Positions 34,101 through 45,755 of a stretch of 64,000 bases of DNA are shown here, piece after piece. The notes under the pieces were generated by a model, which was given only the letters and a program-made list of their open reading frames with translations, was not told the origin of the DNA and searched no databases. The stretch is taken from positions 989,797 through 1,053,796 of the forward strand of contig OX453285.1 in NCBI GenBank assembly GCA_949710005.1. Direction: 5' to 3'. A program made the translations under genes and the position numbers. How positions within the stretch are numbered: position 1 is the stretch's first letter; every line of letters starts with the position of its first letter. The stretch comes from Ricordea florida. Its lineage: Eukaryota; Cnidaria; Anthozoa; Corallimorpharia; Ricordeidae.

Positions 34101-37100
34101 TGTCACTTGGTTCTTCTCATTCCTTGAACTTTTGATTGCTCGAAAGAGACATGTTGTTTTGTTGTTCTTGTTAGGTGTTTCGTCTCAAGTCATTTAAATT
34201 CCATCACAGACCAAAATGGAAACCTTTTTAGTTGTAGTAACTTGAATTGCAGTCATTAACAAACAGTCACATGGAAGCTTTTGTTTTGTTGTTTAGAGTA
34301 TGCTAAGGAGAACGTTCCTAAACAATGGACTCTGTGTATAATATGCATCACAAATTCAAACTGTAATTCCTTGGTATAAAAGCGCATATTATACATGGTT
34401 ACATACAGTATACGTAAATGGAAGGTCGTAGGTTTGCAGGGGCGTAGCTAGGGGGAGAGGGTCCTTGGGTGCCTGTGATCCCCCCTTTTGTGGGATAACT
34501 GTTTTATGTCCCCAGAATTCAGTTGGCCAAAAAACGCAAATCTGAAGAATCAACATGCAATAAATCTTTCCCATGGGCAGATAGTTAGATTTGGTAAAAC
34601 ACGGAGTGGAAGTCGATATACCAATCTGGTATTCCCCTGGGTGTGACAAATCCCAGCTACACCCCTGGGTTTGACTCCTTGAACTCACATTTACTTTTTC
34701 TAAGTTTGTCTGTCACAGTGCTAAAAAATAAATCTTTTAAAAACATACATGTATGTCCTACTGGGAACAAAAGTTTTGAGCACTGTGTAATATATTTTGC
34801 TTCTCGTATACAAGCAACCACTGTATCAGTAACTGTATCTGGTAGCTTGAGGGAAACATATTTTGCCAAATTTTATTGGAAGATTGAACACTTCAAGAGA
34901 AAATCTGAACATACCGCCCACCACATAACAGAACGGCCAGCTAAGAAGTAGCTTTCCGCTGTTTCCTGTTTCCCTCTTTGTTTCCTGAACTTGGTCTGAA
35001 AAGAATAGAATATCACAATGTTTTTGTCAATACAATTTTATTGTTATTAATAGGGTTTGCAACAGTCAATATGATATCTTCTCAGACACCATTATAACTT
35101 TATTAACATGGCTACTGCTTTTATTTTCCTTTACACATACTAGGAACTGCTTCAGTTTACCTGAAAAAAATGTATGTGTGACGAAACTAATGTTAATGTT
35201 AATGTTAATGATTGTTGTTACATGGTGGCAGCGAGTGGAGAGCTATAGTGGTACAATATTACACATAGTTTCTCATCAACGCAAGAGTAAAAAGAATGGC
35301 ATCGGGATACTCCCTACCACCTCCAGCGCACCTCGAGATTCATGACTCGAACGCTGCGGAAAAGTGGAAAAAGTTCCTGTTAGCATGGGAAAACTACGCT
35401 CTCGCCACAGAGCTCAGCGAGAAGTCCCAGCCAGTACAAGTAGCCACACTCTTGACAGTGATAGGCGAAGAAGCAAGAGAGGTGTACTCGACCTTCAACG
35501 ACTGGGTAAACGAGGGAGACGACAAGAAAATCGGACCAGTACTAAAGAAACTAGGAGATTACTGCGAACCGCGCAAGAACATTCCCTTCGAAAGATATCG
35601 CTTCAACCGACGTATTCAAGAGCCAGGAGAGACTTACGACCAGTATCGCACGGCACTTCGAAAGTTAGCCGAGGGTTGCAATTTTGCAACAATAACTCCC
35701 GAAGAAATACTTCGCGACCGCCTGTTGTTTGGAATTCGTGACAACAAACTCAGAGAGAGATTGTTAAGAGAGACAACATTAACACTCGCCAAAACAGACG
35801 AAATCTGCAGGGCATCCGAGAGCACAACTGCTCAGATGAAACTTATGGAAAAAGAAGAGAATCCATCAAGCACCGTAAATGCAGTCAGAGAAAAAAGCAA
35901 GAACCTTAAAGTGCCAAGAAAACGAAATCTCAAAGGCAAGGACTCCCAACACGGAAAGCCCAAAGAATGTGAGAGGTGTGGCTCTGTTCATGATCACGCA
36001 AAGAAAGAACAATGTCCGGCTTTCGGCAAGACGTGTTTGAAGTGTGGTAAACTATCGCATTTTGCAGCTAAATGTCGCAGTAAGAAACGAGACAACAACA
36101 CTCGCACGTTTGTTAGAGCTGTCGACGACGATGTCAGCGAATCCGAGGTATTCTACGCCGACATGATATCAGCAGTAGATCTGGATGATTCCCAACTCGT
36201 GACACTAAAACTGGAGTCTGGCAATTATCTGCGGTTTCAACCGGACACTGGAGCACAGTGCAACGTAATTCCGGTAAGCCTCTACAAGAAAGCCACAAAA
36301 GACCACAAATTGGAACGCGTGACACCACTGAACACTCAACTCTCAGCCTACGGTGGTTCGAAATTACAAGTTGTGGGCCAAGTTCGCATTACCGTGTGGC
36401 GTGACGACTACAGATGTCAGTTGGATTGTAAACTTGTTGACAACAACACAATCCGCCCCCTCCTTGGACGAAAAGCCTGTGTGGGCATGAAGATCATTAC
36501 ATACACTGACAATGATCAATTAAACAAACCACAAACAGGAAATGCCCCAGTGTACTCGCTCGAAACGGCAGCAAAAGTAACGCAAGCGCCCATTACCAAA
36601 ATGGCCCTGATTAAGAAATACCCGCAAGTTTTCGGCGAAGGTGTCGGAAAGCTGGCCGGTGAACACCATATTAGAATTGACAGCACCGTTAACCCTGTAC
36701 AGCACGCACCGCGTCGCGTACCTGTGGCACTCAGAGCTAAAGTAAAAGAAACCTTAGAAGACTTGGAGAAACAGGAAATCATTGCACCCGTGACCTGTCC
36801 CACAGCATGGATAAGCTCCATGGTAACTGTACCGAAGAAAAACGGAAAACTACGCGTATGCCTGGACCCCAGGGACCTCAACCGTGCCGTCCAACGCGAG
36901 CACTACCCTCTCCCAACAATTGAAGACATTGCTACTCGACTCCACGGCGCGAAAGTCTTCACAAAGCTCGATGTACGAAACGGATTCTGGCATGTGGCCC
37001 TTGATGCAGAGTCGTCCTACCTGACAACCTTTCACACCCCGTTTGGACGTTACCGTTGGCGACGCCTGCCTTTCGGTATCAGCTCAGCTCCTGAAGTCTT

Positions 37101-40100
37101 CCAACGCAAAATGCACGAGCTCATTGAAGGACTTTCAGGCATCGAAGTCGTGGCAGATGATTTTATCGCAATTGGTTGCGGAAACACAGTTGAAGAGGCC
37201 ATTGATGACCACGACACAGTCCTGATTAGATTCCTGGAACGCTGCAAAGAGCGAGGCGTTAAGCTCAACACGGACAAGCTCAACCTCCGACTAACGGAAG
37301 TCCCGTTCATCGGACACGTCGCCACAGACAAAGGTCTATGTGTAGACCCCGCCAAAGTCCGGGCGATCAGCGAAATGCCCGCACCCACAGACAAAGCCGG
37401 AGTTCAGAGATTGCTGGGACTCGCACAGTATCTCAGCAAGTTCCTACCACGTCTGTCTGACATCACAAAGCCATTAAGAGAACTCACCCAGAAAGACGTA
37501 CAGTGGACCTGGGAAACTGCCCAAGAAGAGGCATTGGTGGCGCTAAAGAATGCTGTCATGACTACCCCAGTCTTGCGCTACTACAACCTAGAGGAAGAAG
37601 TCACGCTCCAGTGTGACGCCTCTCAGTTTGGGTTAGGCGCCGCCCTATTACAAAACGGACAGCCGGTGGCCTACGCATCGCGTGCTCTTACAGATGCAGA
37701 AACTCGCTATGCCCAAATAGAAAAGGAACTGCTCGCAATCGTTTTTGCGTGCGAACGTTTTGAGCCGTATGTGTACGGCCGTGACGAAGTCCATGTGGAA
37801 AGCGACCACCAGCCCTTAGAGTCAATCTTTCTAAAGCCACTCCACTCAGCACCTAAGCGACTCCAGCGAATGTTGCTGAGACTCCAAAAGTACAGCCTTC
37901 GAGTGACTTACAAGAAAGGTCACGACATGTTTCTGGCCGACACCCTGAGCAGAGCTTTCCTCCCAGAGGTCAACGCCTGTGAGTTCACGCAAGAGCTCGA
38001 GGAAGTGGATCACACAGCCTCACTACCAGTCAGTGACGAGCGTTGGCAGCAGATCAGACATGCATCGGCAGATGATCCTGTGTTACAGCAGCTACGTGCT
38101 ACTATACGCCGGGGATGGCCAGAAACCAGATCCGAAATTCCGGAATGTCTCTACCCCTACTTCGACATGAGAGATGTGCTGACTGTCCAGAACGAACTCG
38201 TCTTCAAAGGACAACTTCTCGTAGTACCAGCCTCCCTACGTAAGGAGCTTATGGCAGTGGTACACAGCTCGCATATTGGCGTTGAAGGGTGTATACGCAG
38301 AGCACGTGATACCCTCTACTGGCCCCGCATGGCAACCGAGCTACGAGAGTACATCTCGAAGTGTGACGTATGCCTAGCGCACCGCACCGGACAAGCCAAG
38401 GAAACACTCGTACAGCACGAAGTGGTGGCCCGTCCCTGGTCCAAAGTCGCCGCTGATCTTTGTGAGCTAGACAACCGCACACTCCTAGTCATCACTGACT
38501 ACTACAGTAACTTCATAGAAGTTGCTCGACTCAACACCGCGACGTCACGCAACGTCATCAGAGAAATGAAAGCCGTATTTGCCAGGTATGGCATTCCAGA
38601 CGTCCTCGTGACGGATAACGGTCCCCAGTTTGCATCCGCTGAATTCGCTGTCTTCGCGAAAACCTGGATGTTCAAACACAGTACATCATCACCCTACCAT
38701 CCACAGTCAAATGGAAAGGCTGAGAACGCCGTGAAAACCGTGAAACGCCTGTTTACCAAGTGTAAAGAGTCTGGCCAATCAGAGTTCCTAGCACTGTTAG
38801 ATTGGCGGAACACCCCGACTGAAGGAATTGGCACCAGCCCCGCCCAGCGTCTAATGGGACGTCGCTGCAAGACCCTCCTTCCTGTCGCCGGTACCCTGTT
38901 ACAGCCTCGTTACTCAACAGAAGAGGAGACACGCGCGCTTATTGGCAACAAACAGCGGCAGCAGCACTACTACAACAAGCATGCAAGGCCGGCACTGCGA
39001 CCAATCGGACAAGGTGAAACCGTGCGCATGAAACTACCTGGTCAGAAAACCTGGAGCGCTGGTACCTGCATGGCACAAGCTGGTCCGCGTAGCTACGATG
39101 TGAAAGTCGGCGAGACTGTATACCGTCGCAACCGCCGCCAGCTGATTCAGTCCAAAGAACCTCCCATTGTAGACTCCAGCGAGCCAGAACCTTCTACATC
39201 ATGTGCAGAGACAAAACCTCAACAGATTGAACTAGCCAATCAGCCGCTGACCCAAGCATCCAGCACCCCTGACTCACAACCTGTTAGTATACGCAGATCA
39301 CAACGTACCCGCAGACCACCTGCTCACCTAAAGGACTTTGTCACCAAATGAACTATTAGTTCCTCTAAATACTTGTTGATTCGATCTTGATTTATTAGGA
39401 AACACATGTAGCTTACTTTCTTTATAGGAGGAAAGATGTGACGAAACTAATGTGGTTTATCTAGAAACCACAAGGGCTGACCGAAATAGTTTACGTGTCT
39501 GCGGTATCTATTACCGGAAATAGTTTAGATTTTTCACTAGCCACTCCTAGCACATGTATTACTTGTTTTTCTATCTGCTCTACAACATTATTATTAAACG
39601 TCATTTGCTAAAGAAAGTCTCTCGCGTGTTGTTACAGTATGAATATTATTATAAAGACAGAAATTACAGAAAATCACTTAGTGATTATAGATAACTAGTG
39701 TGTATATAGCATTGGTACACCAACTAAGGAAATTAAAACTGCAGAGGAAACGCTGATGATAAAGAAAAATTGTAAGCTTGCTATTATTAGCAGTGCTCGA
39801 CCTTAACTTTTTATATCGCTGGTCCTTGGACTAGTTGAACTGAAAATTTACTAGTCCTGAGTAAATCGGTGGTAGTCCTGTGGTAGTCGGAACATTGCGA
39901 GGAACGCATCGAAACAGCGTTTACAAGACGTATATTTTGTTTTCACCTTGTATTATTTTTTAAACATTACAAACTACAAAGTAGTTACTGGTCCTGTGAC
40001 TAGTGGTTCTAAGTTTCTACTAGTCCAGAAGCATTTTGCACTAGTCCAGAAGCATTTTGCACTAGTCCAGGACTAGTGGACTACCGCTAAGGTCGAGCAC

Positions 40101-43100
40101 TGCTTAGAATCCCAAATGAACATGGCGTTAAAAAAAAAAAGAACCAGACAGCATTTTAAGACCAGTTCCAGCCTTCGGCAGGTCCCAGTAATTAAAAGGC
40201 TAAACAGAACGATAACTGTATTTTAAAATGTAGTTATGGTCTGCATGCAGACATTCAACTGAATAAAAAACAACCACATTCCAAGTTCATTGCTTTGCAA
40301 CTGAGCCAAGTATCCTTTTTGCAAATATTTTTTTCAAAGTTTATCTGCAATCTTTTCACCATGAAGTAGTTTGCTGCAAAGTTTTCTTTTATGTTTACCC
40401 AGCAACTTCATCCTGGCCTTTCTTTTAACTCAAACCAACCTCTTCCACCTGAGTCTGTCTCAATCTCTTACATTCCTATCCTTCCCTCCCCAGCCCAGCC
40501 CCCCTTCCTCCCACAGAAAATGATAGAAGGCTTGGTTGTCATTAAATTTCAAGTGTTGTAATTGTACGTAACTGTTTTAGGAACAGTTAGGTACCTATTG
40601 AATATATGACTGGGGAATAATTTAGACAATTCACATATCTGCACATATTTAACTATTCCTATCCTCAAAAAACAATGCATCAAAAGATAGGCCAATCAAT
40701 TGAATCAAACAATTTACAATCTAATGCAGACCTTCCCTCTAGCTATCGTATATCTGTTGTGAGTTTAAAAGTGGTTTTCCGATACATTAATTAGCTCTGC
40801 AAAAGTATTATATAATAGTTGGGAGGAATCCTGGTTGCTGTTTTTGGAATGCAGCAAAGACAATGGTATAATTTCCATATGGAACAAATTCAATTATTTC
40901 TGTGTATGTGTGCATTCTTATCAGTTGAATTTATTTTTGTGCCTGAAGAAAGATTCTAAAGATGTTAAGCCTTATTTTTTTTTTCCCCTTTTTATTATTA
41001 TTATGACTAAAGGGATTTGCGTTTCAGCCATTCTAAGGCGCTGTAATCACTCACTGTCACTTACTGATGACAACCTGAATTAAACTGCTCTTTCTTACAC
41101 TGGAAAGTACATTTACATTGGAATTGTCATCAAATAGAACGCATGCAGGGGGTTTCTATTTCCGCGTGCCAGACAGGAAATGAGCGACCAGCATTGCACG
41201 CTGAAATATTAGACAAATGCATGTAGGCTGGTGTCACCATCGTCTATAATTTGCAAATCTGCTGCTAGAACAAATCACAAGTTTTTGCTCCATTCTAGGA
41301 TATCTTGCTTAACAATTTCTACATATTAAAAACAAAATCCAAGTCAGAATCATTTTGTCCTTTGGAAAGGCGATATCTTTCAAAAACTCGTCCGTACGTA
41401 GACACAATGTTTTCACTCGAGATCACAAAAGGTCTCAGAAACGTAAACAGTAAGGAATTTACGGAATTTAATGCGAAGTAGAATTCACCAGCTGGGGCTT
41501 TACATGCTTACCAAACTTATGTAAAATCACGGTCAATCGGTAAAAATAGAGCTATTTTCATCAAACTTGGTCTAGACAATAATTTTTCGAATAATCAAAC
41601 TATTTGATTATATGACCTTTACGAAATCCCGGTTTGTAATGGATGCAATCGTAACATGGTCGAGGTATCAGATGGTTTTAAGAAATCTGTTATAAGTTGA
41701 CGAATTTGTAGAAGGGTAAAACAAGGCACGTAGACATGCCCAACTTTTTGACGTTAAACACCTGTTTATAAATAAACAAGTTGAATAGGTATGTACATGT
41801 TAACGCATAGAAGGTACAATAACTTCTATCGTTACGTAACGCCGGGTTAATAAGTTTGTACAAAAGCCAACTTGAAGCCAATCGCAAAAATGCCAAACGA
41901 GTTCACTTGCAGATAAAATATGGAATCGAATAAAGTATAAGTTGCTCGAATTTGGGTCATAAAAACAACGCGTAGTACTCAGTGATCATGTGAGTCTCAG
42001 TTTCAGTTGTAAGAGTACATAAGCGAGTTCAATTATTATCACCCGAGGGCCGGCGCCATCCCCAGACCCTTCCAAGATCTTCTGACAAGGAAAGGCCTAG
42101 TTTAATGGGGAACTATTACTGAATCATCACTGGCAAGAAGGGCGCCTTAGAATATGTCAATTTGCTGTGTTCATGTATCAGATACTCGCAAAAATATAGC
42201 TTTGCGAAGTCGCCAAATTTCTAAACGTCTGCATCATATTGTTTGTCCCTCCATACAAACACCCAGGACGAAATTTTGCTTAAGTTTATTGAGATGGATC
42301 TTTGTTAGTTTATCATTCCCTTACTTAAAAACTTTACGGAATGTACAGCAATCCTTTATTACCGTGGAAATGCATTTTTGATAACTGAGTCTGCAGTAAA
42401 AGTTCAAGAAAACCGTTAGAGAATCTTGACCTATGCATTTTACGGAATGCATGAGACGTTACAACTGGGACGGTGCATACATGTACTCAGTAACGCTGCA
42501 GAAATACTTCACTTAATTTCGGGTAAAAAGAAATCGACTTAACATTCGTAGTTCCAAAACTGTCATGATCAAACGACCAAAAGTATTGAATATACATGCT
42601 AATATCGATCTCTTTTTCATGCAACTCGTGCATTTCCTTGTACATTTCAACAACGCTGAAATTCGGATACCTCTGGTAAACCCTTAAAATTTCGGTTTCA
42701 TTCATCTTTACCTCAATAGTACTTTTACGTGGAAGATCGTTTCGATACTCGGGATGTTTTTAAAGATTCCAAGATTTGACCCTTCATGCAAAGCTATTTC
42801 AGAAACGCGTCAATAATTCTTGATGAATATTCAAATTACTGCGCAGTACAATCTTTCATTTTAACAATATCGCTGTACGTTGCTTGGTGAGGTTTAGTTC
42901 AGTTTTAACCAGATCATCAGATACAAGACAACCCCTGACATTTAAGCATTCAAACACTAAAGATTTGCATAATCCACGCTGGCAACGTAGTAAAAAGAGG
43001 AACAAAGTTCAACCGAATGCGGAATGGGGACTCGTACAAGAAAACCTAGGTTTCCATACCCCGGAAATAGAAAAAAAAACTTACCCATAAACCAACGATC

Positions 43101-43180
43101 ATACAGGCAACGAAATACAAGGCTATGATAACCCAGTCAACCGCATGTAACTGTTTTTTCTCCGCAAATTCAACGGCCAT
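25137..43180 (-). CDS. SLC5A: Sodium/glucose cotransporter (SLC5/SGLT family), complete 14-exon gene
   Basis: Exons: 43085-43180, 34915-34995, 33451-33555, 32475-32534, 32199-32303, 31775-31880, 31282-31362, 30250-30551, 29187-29404, 28190-28334, 27592-27679, 26958-27206, 26322-26543, 25137-25390. All introns are GT-AG and phases close exactly: 2112 nt, 703 residues, stop TAG. SGLTs have 14 helices and import sugar with Na+ across the plasma membrane. Family motifs: [55 protein letters not shown] and [12 protein letters not shown] (Na2-site region). Equivalents of the human SGLT1 sugar-site residues are kept: N68, H73, E92, Y307, W308, K338 and Q462; the SGLT1 Thr287 position appears to be Gly304. 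NxT/S sites occur in the exon 8 loop, and the chain ends in a hydrophobic C-terminal helix. Substrate is probably a hexose; the exact paralogue (SLC5A1/2/9-like) is unresolved. Intron 1 holds a Ty3/gypsy element. Confidence 0.93.
25661..25697. repeat. (AAT)n/(AAC)n microsatellite
   Basis: A short triplet run in SGLT intron 13, just left of the pogo-like element. Confidence 0.7.
25707..25996. mobile_element. pogo/Tigger-like MITE
   Basis: The inverted termini begin CAGTCGAACCTCGATTATCC and are flanked by TA on both sides (25705-25706, 25997-25998). TA duplication and CAGT..GAACCTCG ends are typical of the Tc1/mariner pogo branch. 290 bp, no coding capacity, in SGLT intron 13. Confidence 0.85.
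30601..30750. repeat. Dispersed repeat copy (pyrimidine-rich)
   Basis: It shares a diverged block with 40418-40540: 'acc(t/c)ttcttt', 'aaccaacct', 'cttccttcccc' and 'ccccttcctcccacagaaaatga'. Both copies are in introns of the SGLT gene and in the same orientation. Confidence 0.6.
31154..31231. repeat. Palindromic segment of an inverted-repeat element
   Basis: aacaattattcgcc at 31154 pairs with ggcgaataattgtt ending 31231. A second inner palindrome (cggtgattatcgg/ccgataatcac) is centred at about 31194. It lies in SGLT intron 7. Confidence 0.7.
32633..33018. mobile_element. hAT-like MITE with 6-bp target duplication
   Basis: Ends CAGGGTT..AACCCTG with internal inverted 'aaggactttcaagg' motifs. 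CACATA flanks both sides (32627-32632, 33019-33024). It lies in SGLT intron 3. Confidence 0.8.
33671..34401. mobile_element. Inverted-repeat element (TGTATAATATGC termini)
   Basis: The left end TACCCGTGTATAATATGCAC and the inverted right end TAACCATGTATAATATGCGC are similar. No coding content. It lies in SGLT intron 2, 36 bp from the next MITE. Confidence 0.6.
34437..34667. mobile_element. hAT-like MITE with 6-bp target duplication
   Basis: CAGGGGCGTAGCTAGG at the left and the inverted form at the right (..AGCTACACCCCTG). GGTTTG is duplicated at 34431-34436 and 34668-34673. It lies in SGLT intron 2. Confidence 0.85.
35177..35222 (+). repeat. 5' LTR, internally collapsed (46 bp)
   Basis: The first 17 bases (TGTGACGAAACTAATGT) and last 10 (TGTTGTTACA) equal the 3' LTR termini. 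The middle is replaced by extra TAATGT hexamers copied from the left junction. Confidence 0.85.
35296..39351 (+). CDS. Gag-Pol polyprotein of a Ty3/gypsy retrotransposon (K02A2.6-like)
   Basis: A single 1351-residue frame with no internal stop. In order: a Gag region; two Cys/His clusters, the second a CX2CX4HX4C knuckle at about residue 247; aspartic protease motif DTGAQ at 317-321; reverse transcriptase with the catalytic VADD at 619-622; RNase H with CDAS at 773-776; integrase zinc finger (H990, H993, C1023, C1026); and a D,D35E core with D1054, D1107 and E1143. PR-RT-RH-IN order defines Ty3/gypsy. Gag and Pol are fused without a frameshift signal. Codon use is GC-richer than the surrounding intron, consistent with a recent insertion. 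Transcription from its own 5' LTR is doubtful because that LTR lacks most of U3-R-U5. Confidence 0.96.
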   Translation: MASGYSLPPPAHLEIHDSNAAEKWKKFLLAWENYALATELSEKSQPVQVATLLTVIGEEAREVYSTFNDWVNEGDDKKIGPVLKKLGDYCEPRKNIPFERYRFNRRIQEPGETYDQYRTALRKLAEGCNFATITPEEILRDRLLFGIRDNKLRERLLRETTLTLAKTDEICRASESTTAQMKLMEKEENPSSTVNAVREKSKNLKVPRKRNLKGKDSQHGKPKECERCGSVHDHAKKEQCPAFGKTCLKCGKLSHFAAKCRSKKRDNNTRTFVRAVDDDVSESEVFYADMISAVDLDDSQLVTLKLESGNYLRFQPDTGAQCNVIPVSLYKKATKDHKLERVTPLNTQLSAYGGSKLQVVGQVRITVWRDDYRCQLDCKLVDNNTIRPLLGRKACVGMKIITYTDNDQLNKPQTGNAPVYSLETAAKVTQAPITKMALIKKYPQVFGEGVGKLAGEHHIRIDSTVNPVQHAPRRVPVALRAKVKETLEDLEKQEIIAPVTCPTAWISSMVTVPKKNGKLRVCLDPRDLNRAVQREHYPLPTIEDIATRLHGAKVFTKLDVRNGFWHVALDAESSYLTTFHTPFGRYRWRRLPFGISSAPEVFQRKMHELIEGLSGIEVVADDFIAIGCGNTVEEAIDDHDTVLIRFLERCKERGVKLNTDKLNLRLTEVPFIGHVATDKGLCVDPAKVRAISEMPAPTDKAGVQRLLGLAQYLSKFLPRLSDITKPLRELTQKDVQWTWETAQEEALVALKNAVMTTPVLRYYNLEEEVTLQCDASQFGLGAALLQNGQPVAYASRALTDAETRYAQIEKELLAIVFACERFEPYVYGRDEVHVESDHQPLESIFLKPLHSAPKRLQRMLLRLQKYSLRVTYKKGHDMFLADTLSRAFLPEVNACEFTQELEEVDHTASLPVSDERWQQIRHASADDPVLQQLRATIRRGWPETRSEIPECLYPYFDMRDVLTVQNELVFKGQLLVVPASLRKELMAVVHSSHIGVEGCIRRARDTLYWPRMATELREYISKCDVCLAHRTGQAKETLVQHEVVARPWSKVAADLCELDNRTLLVITDYYSNFIEVARLNTATSRNVIREMKAVFARYGIPDVLVTDNGPQFASAEFAVFAKTWMFKHSTSSPYHPQSNGKAENAVKTVKRLFTKCKESGQSEFLALLDWRNTPTEGIGTSPAQRLMGRRCKTLLPVAGTLLQPRYSTEEETRALIGNKQRQQHYYNKHARPALRPIGQGETVRMKLPGQKTWSAGTCMAQAGPRSYDVKVGETVYRRNRRQLIQSKEPPIVDSSEPEPSTSCAETKPQQIELANQPLTQASSTPDSQPVSIRRSQRTRRPPAHLKDFVTK
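39437..39636 (+). repeat. 3' LTR (200 bp)
   Basis: It starts TGTGACGAAACTAATGTGG right after the polypurine tract and ends GTTGTTACA before the GTATG target duplication. Confidence 0.9.
39791..40102. mobile_element. hAT-like MITE (CAGTGCTCGACCTTA termini)
   Basis: Inverted 15-mers CAGTGCTCGACCTTA at both ends. No clear target duplication. It lies about 150 bp past the gypsy element, in SGLT intron 1. Confidence 0.7.
40103..43084. other. Remainder of SGLT intron 1
   Basis: No supported exon. A 72-codon minus-strand open frame at 42487-42705 ([16 protein letters not shown]...) has protein-like composition but matches nothing I recognise and lacks clear splice or poly(A) context. Confidence 0.4.
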
Positions 43181-45755
43181 GTTTATCTTCCGTCACACAC
43201 AACTAGTGTTTGTGTCCACGTTGCAAGCTCGTCCCTTGTGCTTCCTCGGGAACTAGACACGAATGAGATAAGTTATCGACCAAAGCTTTATTTGTCCGCC
43301 TTGTTCTGTGTAAAGACCTGTCTTCTGGACTTCAAGACGATTATGCAAAGGAAAGATTCGAATTTCCTCGGAAAACACCGGAGACTCGAGCCTTCTACGG
43401 TTAAATTACAACTTCGCACCAAACGAAAGCATTGGACCATGTAAATAGGAGTGGAGGGGGCGTGAATGTTCTGAGTGACACATCTGCTATGACGCACGGC
43501 TTCCTCATTGGTTCGATAACGTATGGTGAACAAAGAAATGAAAACAAATTTCCTGCTGTTTTGACGGGTTTGAAGTTGGACCTGCTTCAAGCATTTTTTT
43601 CCATTCGTTTTTTCTGAAACGTGCAGAAAAAAAGAAATATCGGTTCAGTTCTGTTAACCTTCAAGGTGTTTTCCCGGCCTTATTGGTTTCTATCAATTAC
43701 TTTCCCCGCCGCGTGCGAAATTAGGGGAGAAACGGATATTTTACGGTTTACACGCTCAAACATTAAATCTTAATTTCATATCATCTCATCTAGCGACTCA
43801 AAACTTACAAGGAAGCTGAAAAATTCACAAAACGTAGATCTTTGAAAATGAATTCGCTTTTTTTTTTACTTAATAAGGTCAAGAGAAGGCAAGACACCTT
43901 TATGTTTTGTTGATAGGCCATATTTTAACGTTGGCGCGAAAACAGAAGCCAGCCAATTTACAATTCTTACGCACGCACCTTAGTCACGAGATCAGAGAGG
44001 TGCAATTTAAAGCGCTGTGAAGTCGGTCTGTTCAGAAAAGTCCTATTGTATAATATCAGCTATGAACATCGAGTGGGTGGATCATACGAGGTGAAACCGA
44101 ACAAAACAACTGTCTTTCAGGTCTAAAGGACGACGCAATGACTTTGCATGTATGCACTTGTTGTAGAACCTGTTGTGCCAGTATAGATCCAGCATTTTTG
44201 CGCCATGCACCACAAATATATTTATTTTTAATTGAAAATCCAGATCCCATGTAAACAAGAAAGAGCAAGAAAAAAATTGAGGCAAAACAAGACTTGTTCA
44301 ATTCACGTTTGGCGTGACTTTACATGAAACATGTGATCCGTTTTTTTAGCAAGTTTACCAAGATGATGGGAAGTGATATTAAACCTTCAAGAAACTTGAA
44401 ATAGTGACCATAATCACTATACGAACATTGCTCGTTTTGCTCAATCATTCAGATTCAAGAGTATCTGTTATGTTACACGCACAAAGAAAACCTTCCGAAA
44501 CAGGCACAAATTGTTGGTCATTGTAATGAAAATCGAATTAAACAATTTTACTTGGCTAAAAATAACTTTTCTCAGGCAAGAGCATTGACTCCTGGCTGCC
44601 GGGTGCATTTTTTTCTCACTGCTATTGGTCCAGCAAACATTTGTTTACATTGTTAGAAGTTGATGTTGTATCCAGGCAGCGAGTTTCCATTTGTTTCACC
44701 GCTCTTTTTGCTACTTTCAGCTGCACATATCTTTTATCTATTTGAACACGTCCATTCACACGAAAATCTTTGCTATTTACGTTTGACAATTTCATATTTT
44801 TACGCGGTTACGTTATTCTCATAAAATTTAATTTTCTTCCTTTGACATTAACATTTAAATTGCTGTCAGGCAACTGTGATATTCGTGTCTCGAAGTCTAA
44901 ACCGAAAAATTCTTTAAACAAATTTTTACATTGATTCTTTTGTCGTGGAGATCAGTCTATTTTCTCCTTATCTTTCCATCGTTGCCCAAACAAGGCTGTT
45001 CCTCCTACATATAACTGACAAAGTGACCACGAAAATTAAAAGTTTCAAGAACGGGTTGTCAAGCTACACACTTAAACGGTTCAATGCTATTATTGCTAAT
45101 ACCAAATGAGAACTTTAAACGAAGCGAAACCCGGTTTTCGGCTTAACGCCGGTTAATTAGATGATTAAGAAAAGGAAACAAGCCTTGTAGGCGAATAGAG
45201 ATTTAGTGTGGGTGGATTTTTTATAATTTCCATCCAATTTGTGTTGAAATAATTGCTGAGAGTAGGCTACAAACTTGACTGTGCATTGATGTACGACTGC
45301 AGAGTTTGCAGACAATGAAGAGAAGCAATACCGACGCATGTCATGTATGAGAAGAGCGTGGGGTGGCGTCACAGTTAGCCACTTTCAATCAGTTGACGGA
45401 ATTGACTGAAGCCTCTTCAATCAAAATCGGCGGAACTTGAATAAAACTGCTTTTATAATTCCGGAAGAAATATTCAACACAGTCTTAGCTAAGAATTAAG
45501 ATAGCAGTCGTAGTAACATTGTTTTGGCGTGTAACAAATATCATATATCGTCAGTTTGGCTGCAGGCGCTTAGGTCTCATTAACATCTATAAACGTTGCA
45601 ACTGCCCATACCAATATCATGACCTCCTGCCTCGGCACAATATTTAGACTTTTATCTGCGTATAATTATATTATCCGTGTGCCTCGTACACCCTGACCAC
45701 CTGTTTGCTAATCTTGTGAAGGCATGTTGCCATGAACTGCTGAAGTACAACTACT

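Larger units (their letters stand above)
35177..39636 (+). mobile_element. Ty3/gypsy LTR retrotransposon in SGLT intron 1, antisense to the gene
   Basis: The element is bounded by TG..CA LTR ends and a perfect 5-bp target duplication GTATG (35172-35176, 39637-39641). A primer-binding-like site starting TGGTGGCAGCGAG follows the 5' LTR directly (35223), and a polypurine tract GGAGGAAAGA ends at 39436. The 4.46-kb copy holds one intact gag-pol frame. Its 5' LTR is only 46 bp against 200 bp for the 3' LTR. It lies 181 bp upstream (in gene orientation) of SGLT exon 2. Confidence 0.93.

Noticed and set aside
42487..42705. Small gene in SGLT intron 1
   Set aside because: A protein-like 72-codon frame, but no family match, no splice continuity and no promoter or poly(A) evidence.
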